From Metaphire vulgaris (lineage: Eukaryota > Annelida > Clitellata > Crassiclitellata > Megascolecidae): 64,000 bases of DNA. The notes beneath the pieces are model-generated. The model saw only the letters and a list, made by a program, of their open reading frames with translations, was not told where the DNA came from and did not search any database. Made by a program: the position numbers and the translations under genes. Each line of letters begins with the position of its first letter. Within the stretch, counting starts at the first letter, position 1. This document shows, piece after piece, positions 43,737-55,123 of the stretch. The stretch covers positions 5,358,525 through 5,422,524 of the forward strand of contig CM030869.1 in the NCBI GenBank assembly GCA_018105865.1, read 5' to 3'.

Positions 43737-44250
43737 TGTAGTTGCTTATACTAAGGCGCTCAGCCTTTCTTAAATAGCTATGGGAAAGGTGAATAATCAG
43801 TCAGCAATGGTCAATATCGGAAGGGTAGTGAAGCTAGATTGTTGCACAGCTATGGAGGAAGTGATTTCAGAAAAAGGAAGGATTTAAGCTTAGACCTGAA
43901 GATTTTTGGAGATAATGCAGGAATTATAGGAAATGAGGATTCAGATTTATTGTTTTAAGGTGTTCAAGTGTGCGGAAGGTAGGTGGGATCGAGTTCTAAA
44001 GTTCTGGTGCGGCGTATGAAAATGCACGATTGTCAATTTTCAGCGGGCGTGAGAGAGAGAGATGAGATGACGATCGTGTGGATCGAGAAGGCTGAGGTGT
44101 TAATAGTGTTCTAAGGTAGACAGGTTTTGATGACTGAAGTGAGCTATATGTACGTGTTATTACCGTATTCGATACGTTCAGTTATTTTAAGCCAGTGTAA
44201 TGATTTTAGTATGGGTGAAATATGGGAGAATCAAGACTTTTAGGACGATT
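43736..44250 (-). mobile_element. LINE family B copy 3, 3' end
   Basis: Minus strand matches 13430-13950: TTAAAATAACTGAACGTATC near 44180, GTCTACCTTAG at 44115, then the UTR end GCTGAGCGCCTTAGTATAAG at 43750. It directly follows the AAT tail of LINE G. Confidence 0.88.
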
Positions 44251-44394
44251 TTGTCCAGCAACAAATCCTCACTACTATAAAATCTTGAGTTAAATCACGT
44301 CTCATTCTGATTTTTCCTAGTCAGCCTTGCTGCTTCCTCGCTCGCACTGATCTCTGGAATTGACCTATAAACTTCGATTGTAGCCTAGTTATTC

Positions 44395-44485
44395 CAATGT
44401 AGATTAAGCGTCTCGGGATAAGCAACTACTATGGCACCTGCAACAAAAGCGCTATAGAAATTCACGAGATTTGTTTATTTATATT
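44395..44485 (+). mobile_element. LINE B-like 3'-terminal scrap
   Basis: TAAGCGTCTCGGGATAAGCA and AAAGCGCTATAGAAATTCAC, then GAGATTTGTTTATTTATA tail. Confidence 0.7.
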
Positions 44486-45034
44486 TTGATACTTACATTT
44501 GCTGTGTATTCGTTCTTGTCGATGAATTAGCTAAACGTGACGTTGCTCGAAGTTGCAAATTATCCTTCTTTAATGGTGCCGATGTCGTTGGTCTAGTGTC
44601 GCACGAAAAGCTGTTGAAGAAGTTATCCATTTCTAGTAAAATTTTCAAAATTAATCGACTTAAAAGTTTAGCACGATGCTTGAAAATCAATGACACTTTG
44701 TATTCTTTGTTGCCTTTTAATGTAACCATTAGGAAAGGCTTTACACTGATGATAATTATTATTAGCCTCGGAGAACCAAAATTAACTTCAATTAAATTTA
44801 AAATTTCTTAAGATCGTGCAAAATATACTCGAGACAATTCTTCTGACTTTTACTCATACTACTTAAATCCTCGGCCAAATCTTCGCAGTTAGATCCATTG
44901 CCGACTTTTCTCATTAAAGAATTTGTAGACTCCTTGGTTGCATTTATAACTCTAATGGTGAACACTTCTATGGATGAAGCTAATATGCCGAACATATATA
45001 TCGAATATCGAATATCGAATATATCGAACAGTTC
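44486..45034. other. No recognised gene
   Basis: A 105-codon minus frame (45115-44798) and 78-codon frame (44729-44493) have no recognised motif; the former overlaps the LINE D fragment at its start. GAATATCGAATATCG repeats at 45000-45030. Confidence 0.35.
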
Positions 45035-45630
45035 ATTCATGTCTGAAATCATTGAGCGAGTGGTCTCAACCAGAATAAAGCAGCTTCTCTGTCGGCGTAC
45101 AGAAAAAACATTCAACTGAGACGGCGCTTCTCAGAATATTATCAGATGTGTTTGAAGTGGCGGATCAGGGCAAGGTTACTACAATTATTATGTTAGATTT
45201 GTCGGCCGCTTTTGACTACGCCGATCATGACATCTTGCTTAGCAGACTCGAGAGACGCTTTGGGCTTCGTGATAAAGTTCTCGAATGGATGAAGTCATAT
45301 CTTATGAATCGAGCGTCCAGGGTGCTGAATAATGGCGTGCTTTCTAGACCATCAAGGATGTTGTATGGAGTTCCATAGGGATCCATTCTTGGTCCTCTGC
45401 TCTTCGTTATATTCCTTGGTGAGCTGGAAGATGTGATAATGAGACATCAGCTCAAGATGCACTTCTATGCTGACGATGTTCAGCTATATTATAGCCATAA
45501 ACTGGATGGATCAGTGGATGTTGAAAGTTTATTCTCGAGCTGCATAAGTGATGATGAGTCTTGGCTTTCTAGGAATAAACTTAAACTCAGAGTAAAACCG
45601 AGCTGATCTGTTTCGGAACGGATAAACAAC
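45035..45630 (+). mobile_element. CR1-like LINE family D-related, ends in CTAT array
   Basis: KHSTETALLRILSDVFEVAD, TTIIMLDLSAAFDYADHDIL, then YGVP followed by a stop codon where Gln is expected (45377-45379), SILGPLLFVIF, FYADDVQLYYS and WLSRNKLKL. YADD is intact. The sequence changes to (CTAT)n at about 45632, well before the end of the coding region. Confidence 0.88.
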
Positions 45631-45631
45631 T

Positions 45632-46176
<545 letters not shown>

Positions 46177-46276
46177 TAGAACTCTACTGGGCATTATATT
46201 TATAAGGCAAAGGTATAGGGCATGAAAAAGCATGCACCTCTGTTGGGAAACTCTATTGGACATAATTTATAAGAGA

Positions 46277-46800
<524 letters not shown>

Positions 46801-46802
46801 TT

Positions 46803-46804
46803 TT

Positions 46805-46872
<68 letters not shown>

Positions 46873-46897
46873 AGTAGTAGTAGTAGTAAGTAGTAGT
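46803..46897. repeat. (TAG)n array between two SINEs
   Basis: TAG units with two AAG interruptions. Confidence 0.97.
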
Positions 46898-47125
46898 TCG
46901 GGTGTTCGATCCCGCAGGAGCCCCAAAGGTCGACCTCAGCCTTTTTCGCGGTCGTAAAATGAGGAGCAATGGTAAAAATCTCTGCGATAAGTCAAACAGG
47001 TACGCTACGCGATGCACTATCCCCGTATCCGTGGAACTGCACGCCTGGCTTTGAGGGCTATAACAACGGAGATCAGCGCCGCCCTATGAGCACGCGAGGC
47101 TCGGGAAGGACTTTTACTTTCACTA
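46898..47125 (+). mobile_element. tRNA-derived SINE copy 3, 5'-truncated at B box
   Basis: Begins TTCGGGTGTTCGATCCC and continues through the same body to GGAAGGACTTTTACTTTC. A box missing. Confidence 0.88.
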
Positions 47126-47475
47126 TTTGATTAATAGTTAAGATTTATGTGGTAACTTATCCGATATCGGACTGCGTGAACACATGACATTGTTAGTTAT
47201 TAACTTGAGACATGTAGCTGGTCTGAAAAAAACTATGTCTTTAAGTGCTTCTTGAGCGTATCGAGTGATGACAAGTTTTGAATAGTAAAAGGCAGACTAT
47301 TCCAGGTCTTCACGGCAGTAGCTGAAAAGGTATGATCACCTACAGAGGTGTGGCGTGTACGTCGGACGTGTAGCGTCTTAGTAGAGGTTGACCTCAAGCG
47401 CTGTCGGCCCTCGAGAACTGCTGTTCAGCCTTGAGATATGCCGGGCCTATACCGTGTAGGCATCGAAAAACCAGC
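47126..47475 (-). mobile_element. CR1-like LINE family M copy 1, 3' end
   Basis: Minus strand: LALLVFRCLHGIGPAYLKAE then a degraded C terminus; UTR with GTTAAGATTTATGTGG inverse (47138-47156), shared with 57141-57160. Confidence 0.78.
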
Positions 47476-47642
47476 AGCGCCAGTTTGTATGGGATGGGAT
47501 GGGATGGATGGATGTGATGGGATGGGACAGCACTGTTCCGTCCCATCCCATGGGACTCATGGGACAGGGCTACTCTTAATTTTAAAATTATTTTTGACCT
47601 TTTTGAAGCTTTTTGTCCTTTTTTCATATTTCATAATATGTG
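47476..47642. repeat. GGGATGGGAC repeat, family N
   Basis: TGGGATGGGATGGATGG, GGGATGGGACAG, then inverse CTGTTCCGTCCCATCCCATGG split at CTGTTCCG. Similar words at 53505-53605. Confidence 0.6.
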
Positions 47643-47700
47643 CAGTGGCGGCACGAGGCATAACACAGGGCAGTGCCTAGGCCCAGCCACGGGCCCTGCC
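47643..47700. repeat. hAT MITE left end-like
   Basis: CAGTGGCGGCACGAGG; opposite end not found. Confidence 0.35.
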
Positions 47701-48054
47701 AGACAAACAGTGAAATAAACTTAATCTGCTAAATTTATCCCGGTTGAGACTTCATTACGTCCCCAAGGTCATTTAAGAGGAAAGATGCAACAAGGTCAAT
47801 TAAGAGGAGGTCTGGAACAGTTATCGACCATTAACTCATTTAGCGCTGTGATCTCGTTTTAATTATCGTCCCTGGTGATCTGATCAGCAGGTCATCCCAT
47901 CTGTCTACGGACGAATATCGGCTACAGCCAGGGTGCGATTTGTAGAGAGAAGGGTGATTTTCCTCCACACTGCCCAACTACATCTACCCACAGACTGGCA
48001 TCCCAGCCAAGTCAATGAAAGTCAATCTTCCCCACCACTGGGACAGGAAAATGC

Positions 48055-48210
48055 ACGGAGCAGGTCAACTCGGCGACGCCGACTCGGCACCGGCCAACTC
48101 GGCACCGGCCAACTCGGCGACGGTCAAATCGGTGACAGGACAACTCGGCGAACGGAAAACTCGGCGCCGGCCAACTCGGCGACGGTCAGCTCGGCGACGC
48201 GTCGCGCAAG
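48055..48210. repeat. 15-bp minisatellite, GGCCAACTCGGCGAC, forward arm
   Basis: About ten units, with variant pairs GAC/ACC at the end. The matching reversed array is at 48945-49085. Frames across it are artefacts. Confidence 0.92.
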
Positions 48211-48944
48211 TTCATGTACAAAGCTATGGAAAACATCCTGAAAGAGAGTCGGTTTTTTATTAGCTGGACGCGGGCAAGGCAGTAGACATAACATATTTAT
48301 ATTTGGCCAGTTTATGATAAAGCGACACACACAAGACGCTAAACTAAAGTCCTGTGGAATACGAGGGAATATTTTCAGATGGATTCAAAATTATTGGAAG
48401 GATGCTTGGGCCATTGTGCAGAAATATCGACTCTGAGGGGCGGGAGCAGGAACATATTAATAGGTCACTAACCGTCATCTAAATTCAAATACTAAAAGAG
48501 CCACAGACGTTCAACCAAACCCTCCAGCTGGAAAAGCTTTGATGTTCCTGTCTGCTTGGGCAGGAGAGAGCCCTGTCATGTTCTGGCCTAGACTAGTCTA
48601 GCGATTTGTATGGGCGAGGGCAGGAACATTTCTTCTTCTTCTTCTCAGCATGCCCACTAGTGGAGCGTAACTGTTTCCAGAGTCCGGTTCCATAAATCTC
48701 TGTCCTGCGCCCACTTCCATGCTGTGGCAAGACCAAAGTTGTGTGAAGCTAGGTCTTTGTCGATTGTTCTTGCCCAGGTTGTTCTGGGCCTACACGCCGG
48801 TCTTTTCAGAACATATCAATAGCTCAAAGCCTTATAAGCAACACTAGCCGTCGACCAAATTCAAAGACGGATTGTCGGCTCCAGTTAAGTCGCGCCCTAC
48901 TTAAGTGTCCATTAACAATGATTATATTGGTCCTCCTGAATTGG
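48211..48944. other. Segment between inverted 15-bp arrays
   Basis: About 730 bp. Holds two related segments with CAGGAACATATTAATAG (48450) and CAGAACATATCAATAG (48808), and a TTCTTCTTCTTCTCAGCATGC-like stretch (48631-48655) resembling a LINE/SINE 3' end. No coding frame supported. Confidence 0.5.
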
Positions 48945-49085
48945 CGCCGAGTTGACCGTCGCCGATTTGACCGTCGCCGAGTCGACCGGGCGCACACTTG
49001 AACGGGCGCCAAGTTGACCGTCGCCGAGTTGTCGGTGCCGAGTTGGCCGGTGCCGAGTCGACCGTCGCCGAGTTGGGGCGTACCC
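48945..49085. repeat. 15-bp minisatellite, reversed arm
   Basis: About nine units of GTCGCCGAGTTGACC, the inverse of 48055-48210. Confidence 0.92.
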
Positions 49086-49640
49086 GAAAATGCATTAACC
49101 GTCAGCATGTTGCCCCCCACCTGCTCCAGGTCACAAATCGCACCCGTACCAGCCCGTACCAAGCCACTGCTATGCAGCTTCTAAGTTACACTCCTGATTG
49201 TGTGATATGCGACTCGGTCAGGCCGGTGACAACGTACAACTTCAACTGAAGGTGTTGAATTTGTTGAAACTTTAAAGTTGAAACTTCGTTGACAGTCAGA
49301 TTTTGCAGGTAGGCAGATACGCGTTGTAAATCGATGGCTTAGTTTTAAATAGCAGTATAACACCCAGAACAGTTGCACTTACCGACAGCTTTGGATTACT
49401 GTCTCTATGCAATAAGTTATGCTACGTAGGCATACGTGGGGCTTTTGTTTGGTTAGACTGCAGGGATCAAATTTGTACGTTGACGTTCGTGAGACGCAGT
49501 AACAAGTGTAATATCTGCAGCGTCGTTAATAGAATTAATGAATTTGTCGATTTACGTGTCTCTTTGTACATGCAGTCCTATTTAGTAGACATTAAACCTA
49601 AACTTTCATAGATTTCATAATTAATAATTTCATATGAAGT
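49086..49640. other. No recognised gene
   Basis: Sequence between the 15-bp array and LINE H; nothing supported. Confidence 0.3.
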
Positions 49641-49889
49641 GTATTAACTTCGCTAGGTGGCGCCGCGTGTGGCTGCCAAAGAATTTCGAACGTGCGATTA
49701 AATGCTGTTTTTGTCGGATTATTTTTTCGTTCGGCTCCTTATGATGCACTAAAATTTGTACTGTTCGACTGTCCGTCCAGAAATAATATCGATTTTATAT
49801 TTATTTGAGTGACTTTTGTGAAATTTGGATGAAGCGGATTTGTGTTATCGTCAACACCGTTAACATTTTGAATATCACGGTTGATCAAG

Positions 49890-50006
49890 ATGGCCGCCGC
49901 AACGTTTCTCAGCTGGATTTTTGAGGACTTTGAGCCCGCGTCGTCGAAGGATCATTCTGAACTGGTGTCGGTTGTGCCGTCATTTGAGTGTTTCGGTGAT
50001 ATTTAG
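49890..50006 (+). CDS. 38-codon upstream frame in LINE H 5' region
   Basis: ATG in the context CAAGATGG opens MAAATFLSWIFEDFEPASSK and ends at TAG 50004-50006. It sits in a different frame from ORF2. It may be an upstream ORF or a vestige of ORF1. No domain recognised. Confidence 0.35.
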   Translation: MAAATFLSWIFEDFEPASSKDHSELVSVVPSFECFGDI

Positions 50007-50010
50007 CTGA

Positions 50011-50286
50011 AAATTGTGTCGTTCGGACCTCACTTTTACATTCGTTTGCACAGTTTGTGGATTATTGATGCGTGACGGTGACCTGTGTTGTTCGGCTCTC
50101 ATTGGGCCCCTGGGTTCCCAGGTCCGGTCGGAACCTGAACTCAGGCAAGTGTACGACCGTCGGCTACTGATGTCGTTGTACTCGCCGTATGCACTACCTG
50201 ACCCAGATACGGCCACACATATTCATCGACTCGGGCTATGGACTGGCTCGCAGTTTATACGTCGTCGTTCTCATCTGAGGCGTTAA
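50011..50286 (+). pseudogene. Pre-endonuclease segment of LINE H ORF2, ends in TAA
   Basis: In the same frame as the long ORF2: LYSPYALPDPDTATHIHRLG, LWTGSQFIRRRSHLRR, then TAA (50284-50286), then RGCRAGRRVRK. This linker, with an arginine-rich GCRAGRR block, is usual just before the endonuclease of CR1-like ORF2 proteins, so the stop appears to split one protein. ATGs in this frame occur at 50070 and 50170. Confidence 0.65.
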
Positions 50287-53200
50287 CGTGGCTGTCGTGC
50301 TGGTCGTCGAGTGCGTAAACTTCCCACTACTCGATTTCTCGATAATGGTGCTGTCGTCATCGTCTCGACACGATCGCTCCCACCTCCTGCTCGTACCGTC
50401 CACAACCGTCCGCCACCAACACTCCGTCGCATTCGTCTCGCCCGGCACGCCACCCCGGTCGGGCGACAGGTCGTCTTTGGCAGTTTCAACGTTCGGTCAC
50501 TGAACAAAAAACTTGACGATCTGCTTGAGGTACGACGTGATCATGCAATCGACGTGCTATTCTTGAGCGAGACCTGGCATGATGCCGAGTCGGTATCCAT
50601 CAATCGCTTACGCGCCGAAGGTTACCTGGTCGTCGATCGGCCACGACCTCGTTCGCCGTCTAGCATTGATGCTATATCGACCAACCACGGGGGCGTGGCG
50701 GCCATCGCTTCGCCTGGAATTCGTCTCACGCGTCTCCACCTCGGCTTAGACCCAGAAACGTTCCAGATTATATGCGTGCGCATCGTGTCTGGCATATCGG
50801 CATGCGTAGTCGTTCTTATCTATCGTACACCTAGATGCTCTCAACCGCTCACGTCATTCATTGCTGAGCTGTCTGACGTGCTGGACCGCGTCATCGTCTA
50901 CAACAACCCACTGTTCGTCGTCGGAGATGTCAACATACAGATGGAGCGTAATGATGACGCAGACACGTGTCGTTTTACCGAGCTACTGGATGCCTATGGC
51001 TTGCGCTGTCATGTGACAACTCCAACGCACGACTGTCACGGTATAATTGACGTCGTCATCACCCGCGATGATTTCCCAGCGCCGCTGGTTGATGTAATCG
51101 ACGTGGGTCTATCAGATTATCGTCTGCTGCGATGGCAAGCTGCGTTCATTCGGCCATCGCCAGTCTACTCGACAGCAACGCGACGCGCATGGTGTCAGCT
51201 TGATCCAGACGCGCTTCGACGATGTCTGCAGTCATCGGCGCTCTGCAACCCAGACGTGTGGGCGCCACTCGAAATTGACGACCTCGCGCAACTGTATGTC
51301 GAGCAGATCTCGCAAATTCTGGGTCGATTCATACCAACCCGGTCCGTTACCTGTCGTCGTCGTCCTTCAGACCCGTGGTTTGACCAGGACTGTCGAGCGA
51401 TGAAACGTTCTACTCGTAGGCTTGAGCGCGCAGCTAGAAGGGCTGATCCGTCGAATGTTATGGTGGCAACAGCAGCATGGCATGCCGCGCGGCGAGAATA
51501 CAGAGAGCTGTGTAGTCGAAAGCGTGAATCGTTCTGGATCAGGAAGGTTGACTCTAAACGCTCGTCACCGGCACAGCTGTGGCGCTCAATTGACGCTCTT
51601 CTTGGTCGCGGTATAACTCCTGCGTCTGATGCCATCGGAGCGAACGAGCTACATGCGTTTTTCAATGACAAAGTTGCTGCCGTCCAAGCAGAAACTGCTG
51701 GGGCCCAACCCCCGTCGTTCACATCAGCGCCATCCACTTGTCGTTTTGAGCAGTTTAAGACACTCACCGTCGACGACGTCACTAAAACAGTTCGCGCACT
51801 GCCAGACAAGCAGTGCTCAATGGATCCGATACCAACGCGGCTACTGAAGGAAAATGTCGACGTTCTAGCGCCGTTTTTGGTTGACCTATTCAACAAGTCG
51901 CTCACCTCTGGATTGGTTCCGCGCGCTTTCAAAGCTGCCTCCATAACACCATTGCTGAAGAAGGCGAATCTTGATCCAGCTGATGCGAAGTCATATCGAC
52001 CAATCTCCAACCTGTCGGTATTGTCAAAGCTGCTCGAACGACTAGTAGCGAAACAGCTGATTGAATATCTGTCATCATCAGGGCTACTGCCAACATTGCA
52101 ATCTGCATACCGTCAACATCACTCCACGGAGACAGCTGTCCTCAAGGTATTATCGGACATTCTGCTTGCTGTCGACACAGGTAATCTCGTTCTGCTGACG
52201 ATGCTTGACCTGTCAGCTGCATTTGACACTGTTGATCACGCAATTCTGCTGCGACGCATGCAGACGACCTATGGGATTGATGACACTGTTTTGTGCTGGT
52301 TTTCTTCATACCTCAAGGACCGCACTCAATATGTACGATGCAGCTCCTCCAAGTCTTCCTCAACGCTAACTGTATGTGGAGTTCCACAGGGATCGGTCCT
52401 CGGGCCGATACTTTTTCTGTTATATACTGCAGAATTGCAGGGGCTGATCCAGAGACGCCAACTTCAACCACACTTGTATGCTGATGATACGCAAATCTAT
52501 GGCATCTGTAAGCCGTCAGAGACTGCCCAGCTACAAAGCGAATTATCTGAATGTGTTGACGACGTCGGTGCATGGATGCAATCCAATAGGCTAAAACTCA
52601 ACTCAGCAAAGACTGAGGCGTTGTGGTGCTCGTCTGCCCGGCGCCAGCACCAGATTCCTGTGACTGGAATACGTGTTGGCAGGGAGGTCGTCACGCCGTC
52701 CGCTTTTGTCCGCGACCTAGGCGTCTACATTGACGCCGACCTGTCGATGCGGTCGCACGTCACAAGAATTGTGTCGAGTTGCTTCGCAGTCCTAAGGCAA
52801 CTACGCAGCATACGTAGGTCCGTCACACCATCGGTGATGCAATCACTCGTTGCATTGGTGCTCAGTCGTATAGACTACGGCAACTCGACGCTTGCTGGTG
52901 TCTCCGGTCACCTGATTGCAAAACTGCAGTCAGTCCTAAACGCAGCTGCCCGTTTGATTTTTGCAGCTCGGAAATACGATCATGTGACGCCTCTTCTACG
53001 CGAGCTACACTGGCTTCGTTTCCCGGAGAGGATAGATTTCAAACTTGCTACGTTGGCATTTAAATGTCTCAATGGATTGGCGCCGTCATATCTGGCAAAC
53101 GCTTTCGGCCGCGTGTCTGATGTCAAAACTCGATGCAACCTGCGCTCGGCGTCTACGACTGACGTTCTCGTGCCTCGAGTACGGCGTTCAACGATCGGTG

Positions 53201-53334
53201 GCCGTGCTTTTCCGGTCGCTGCTGCTCGCGTCTGGAATGGACTTCCGCCTCACGTGAGGTCATCAACGACGCTGGAGACATTCAAGAAGCACCTTAAAAC
53301 TGAGCTATTCATTAGATGCTATGATGTATTGTGA
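50287..53334 (+). CDS. LINE H ORF2: APE endonuclease plus reverse transcriptase
   Basis: A frame of 1007 codons counted from the GTG at 50311. Endonuclease, residues 54-275: FGSFNVRSLN (Asn 60), LSETW (Glu 87), VVGDVNIQM (Asp 206, Asn 208), GIIDVVIT (Asp 247), and LSDY where the family has SDH, so the catalytic His is Tyr 270. RT, about 540-800: LPDKQCSMDPIPTRLLK, YRPISNLSVLSKLLERLV, QSAYRQHHSTET, LLTMLDLSAAFDTVDH, CGVPQGSVLGPILF, LYADDTQIY (catalytic Asp-Asp at 725-726), RLKLNSAKTEALW. C-terminal block to 1007: LQSVLNAAARLIFAARKYDH, LLRELHWLRFPERI, RVWNGLPPHVRS. The first in-frame ATG is residue 211, inside the endonuclease, so normal initiation must lie upstream of the TAA at 50284. RT looks able to function; the endonuclease probably is not. 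Confidence 0.92.
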   Translation, partial: RGCRAGRRVRKLPTTRFLDNGAVVIVSTRSLPPPARTVHNRPPPTLRRIRLARHATPVGRQVVFGSFNVRSLNKKLDDLLEVRRDHAIDVLFLSETWHDAESVSINRLRAEGYLVVDRPRPRSPSSIDAISTNHGGVAAIASPGIRLTRLHLGLDPETFQIICVRIVSGISACVVVLIYRTPRCSQPLTSFIAELSDVLDRVIVYNNPLFVVGDVNIQMERNDDADTCRFTELLDAYGLRCHVTTPTHDCHGIIDVVITRDDFPAPLVDVIDVGLSDYRLLRWQAAFIRPSPVYSTATRRAWCQLDPDALRRCLQSSALCNPDVWAPLEIDDLAQLYVEQISQILGRFIPTRSVTCRRRPSDPWFDQDCRAMKRSTRRLERAARRADPSNVMVATAAWHAARREYRELCSRKRESFWIRKVDSKRSSPAQLWRSIDALLGRGITPASDAIGANELHAFFNDKVAAVQAETAGAQPPSFTSAPSTCRFEQFKTLTVDDVTKTVRALPDKQCSMDPIPTRLLKENVDVLAPFLVDLFNKSLTSGLVPRAFKAASITPLLKKANLDPADAKSYRPISNLSVLSKLLERLVAKQLIEYLSSSGLLPTLQSAYRQHHSTETAVLKVLSDILLAVDTGNLVLLTMLDLSAAFDTVDHAILLRRMQTTYGIDDTVLCWFSSYLKDRTQYVRCSSSKSSSTLTVCGVPQGSVLGPILFLLYTAELQGLIQRRQLQPHLYADDTQIYGICKPSETAQLQSELSECVDDVGAWMQSNRLKLNSAKTEALWCSSARRQHQIPVTGIRVGREVVTPSAFVRDLGVYIDADLSMRSHVTRIVSSCFAVLRQLRSIRRSVTPSVMQSLVALVLSRIDYGNSTLAGVSGHLIAKLQSVLNAAARLIFAARKYDHVTPLLRELHWLRFPERIDFKLATLAFKCLNGLAPSYLANAFGRVSDVKTRCNLRSASTTDVLVPRVRRSTIGGRAFPVAAARVWNGLPPHVRSSTTLETFKKHLKTELFIRCYDVL

Positions 53335-53462
53335 CCACCTCTCTGTACTTATATAGGCAATTTTATTTCTGTTTAATATTGTTATTGTTACGTGCCCTTG
53401 CAGTCGTTAGACATTATGTCACGTTAATCTTGTCGTTTAATAATAATAATAATAATAATTAC

Positions 53463-53892
53463 ACATGATTAATATTTCATATTAATATTATAATGGAAAT
53501 CCCATAGGACGATGGGATGGGATGGGACAGGCATAAATTGCCATGAGATGAGGTGGAAATAGGACAGAAAAATCTGTCCCATGGACAAGCCTGTCAATTT
53601 CCAGAAGATTTTATCTGTTACAGTCTAAAACTCTAATATGTTGTCGAGTTGAAAGGTTGCCCGAAAAGCTCCAACAAATGTTGCCCTCCACCTTGGATGT
53701 AGATGTGATATAAAATAAGTACAGACCTTCTGCGTCTTCGAACCGCATGCGAGGGAGACCTGGCTGAATCAAATGTAGCCTGACTACGGATTAACACCTA
53801 CAGAGGCATTATTAAGCTGCGCTAGATCGAGAAAGGTAGGAGGTGATTGCAACGGCCACAACGGTTTCGCTTTACGCTTTCTCGAAGACGAA
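53463..53892. other. No gene; GGGATGGGAC family N repeat
   Basis: 53505-53605 has CGATGGGATGGGATGGGACA and TCTGTCCCATGGACA, related to 47476-47600. The rest is unremarkable. Confidence 0.5.
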
Positions 53893-53925
53893 ATGATGAT
53901 GATGATGATGATGACGACGACGACG

Positions 53926-53957
<32 letters not shown>

Positions 53958-53997
53958 GACGACGACGATTATAATGACGACGACGATTATGATTATT
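53893..53997. repeat. Compound triplet microsatellite (ATG, ACG, ATT)
   Basis: GATGATGATG, GACGACGACG, ATTATTATT, then alternating blocks. Confidence 0.95.
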
Positions 53998-53998
53998 C

Positions 53999-54277
53999 CT
54001 AAATTTTACCAGGTTTAATTGACATGTTTGACTGATGCATCGATGAAGCAACTGAGTTGGTGTCCATCACAGTTGTAGACGATTCAGAAGGCGACCAGCG
54101 GCAGCCGCAGTGAAGGTGACCCTCATCGGAAGTAGATCCCTGACCGTGTGATGCGCAACCTTGCAAAGGCACCATAGCTTGTGCAGCGATTACGGCCGAC
54201 GTTGCTTCTGCTTCCATACTTACTGACAAAGCTACAATCGTAATTTTCCCTTCGTTATCATTTGTCTTGTCAATCAA
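53999..54277 (-). other. 92-codon minus frame, unrecognised
   Basis: Ala/Ser/Thr-rich with SMEAEATSAVIAAQAMV and a Cys/His patch (GHLHCGCRWS). No splice or family evidence. Confidence 0.2.
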
Positions 54278-55039
54278 CTACAGTTATTTCATAACATTTG
54301 ATGACGCTTTTTACTCTGTTCTTCTAGACTTTCCTTTCCGTTGACAGCAAAAATACACCTGAGATGACGCCGTAAAATGTAGCGTAATAGGGGACATATA
54401 TGGCACTTCTTATATTTCTAATCAGAGACGCTCCCGGCTTTTTAGAATCACTTGATTACAAAATGAGACTTCAATACTTCCATTATTATTCCAGGACGGT
54501 TTATATAGCGCTGTACGCATGGCTTAAAATCCAAAATCAAAAGCGCTTTGACAACGCTGACATGTCAATGAAGGTCAGAAGGTGGCAATGTTAAAATCCA
54601 CTGTGATGGTGGAAAGAACTTTGCTGCCGTGAAGAAGTCCGGTGCAAAGTCCTTTAGAAGCGGTCCTTCAAAGAAACTATAGCCCCATTGACATGCCAAC
54701 GAGGAACGGAAGATGATGTAAGCGTCCGCGAGTTGGTAGTAGGAGTAGTAATCCAAGCAGATGTAACCACCGGTGAATTCCTAAAGAAACGGTCTTCCGC
54801 AAGAAGATAATTCCGTCGTCGAAATCAGCAAATCCGACGAAGGTGGAAAATCCGACGACGTCCAGAATGACAGTCAACCGCAAATCCGCTGAATTTTCAC
54901 GCGGCAGCCACTATATTAATAATGACTGACATTGGCGCACACTCGACGGAAAGCGACCGACTTGAACTTCCAGACCGACTTGAACTTCCATTGAACTGAG
55001 TGTTGAAGGAACAGAGCTGTTAACGAGGACTCAACCCTC
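54278..55039. other. No recognised gene
   Basis: Includes repeated AATCCGACGA words (54830-54865). Nothing further supported. Confidence 0.3.
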
Positions 55040-55120
55040 AATGTCAGGACCAGGACCAAGGACTTGACCCTCGAGGCCAGGTCGAAAACTCAATCTTCAA
55101 GGCCAGGACCAAGGACTTGA
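55040..55120. repeat. Minisatellite GGCCAGGACCAAGGACTTGA
   Basis: Three degenerate units; the array seems to resume at 55705-55806, so 55121-55704 may be an insertion into it. Confidence 0.7.
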
Positions 55121-55123
55121 CTG

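Larger units (their letters stand above)
49645..53462 (+). mobile_element. CR1-like LINE family H, nearly intact
   Basis: 5' region of about 370 bp, a pre-endonuclease frame (50011-50286), a long ORF2 frame (50287-53334), a 3' UTR of about 105 bp and a (TAA)n tail (53440-53459). Only one stop interrupts it. It is visibly more GC-rich than its surroundings and is the youngest-looking LINE here. The 5' border is uncertain; 49620-49640 and 53465-53485 share ATTAAT/TTTCATAT words but no clear duplication. Confidence 0.9.

Noticed and set aside
48055..48210. CRISPR-like array
   Set aside because: Contiguous 15-bp units without spacers in an animal genome; a minisatellite.
47933..48263. Arg/Thr-rich frames
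   Set aside because: Artefacts of the 15-bp array.
51195..52010. 271-codon open frame on the minus strand
   Set aside because: It is the antisense shadow of the GC-rich LINE H ORF2; no motif of its own.
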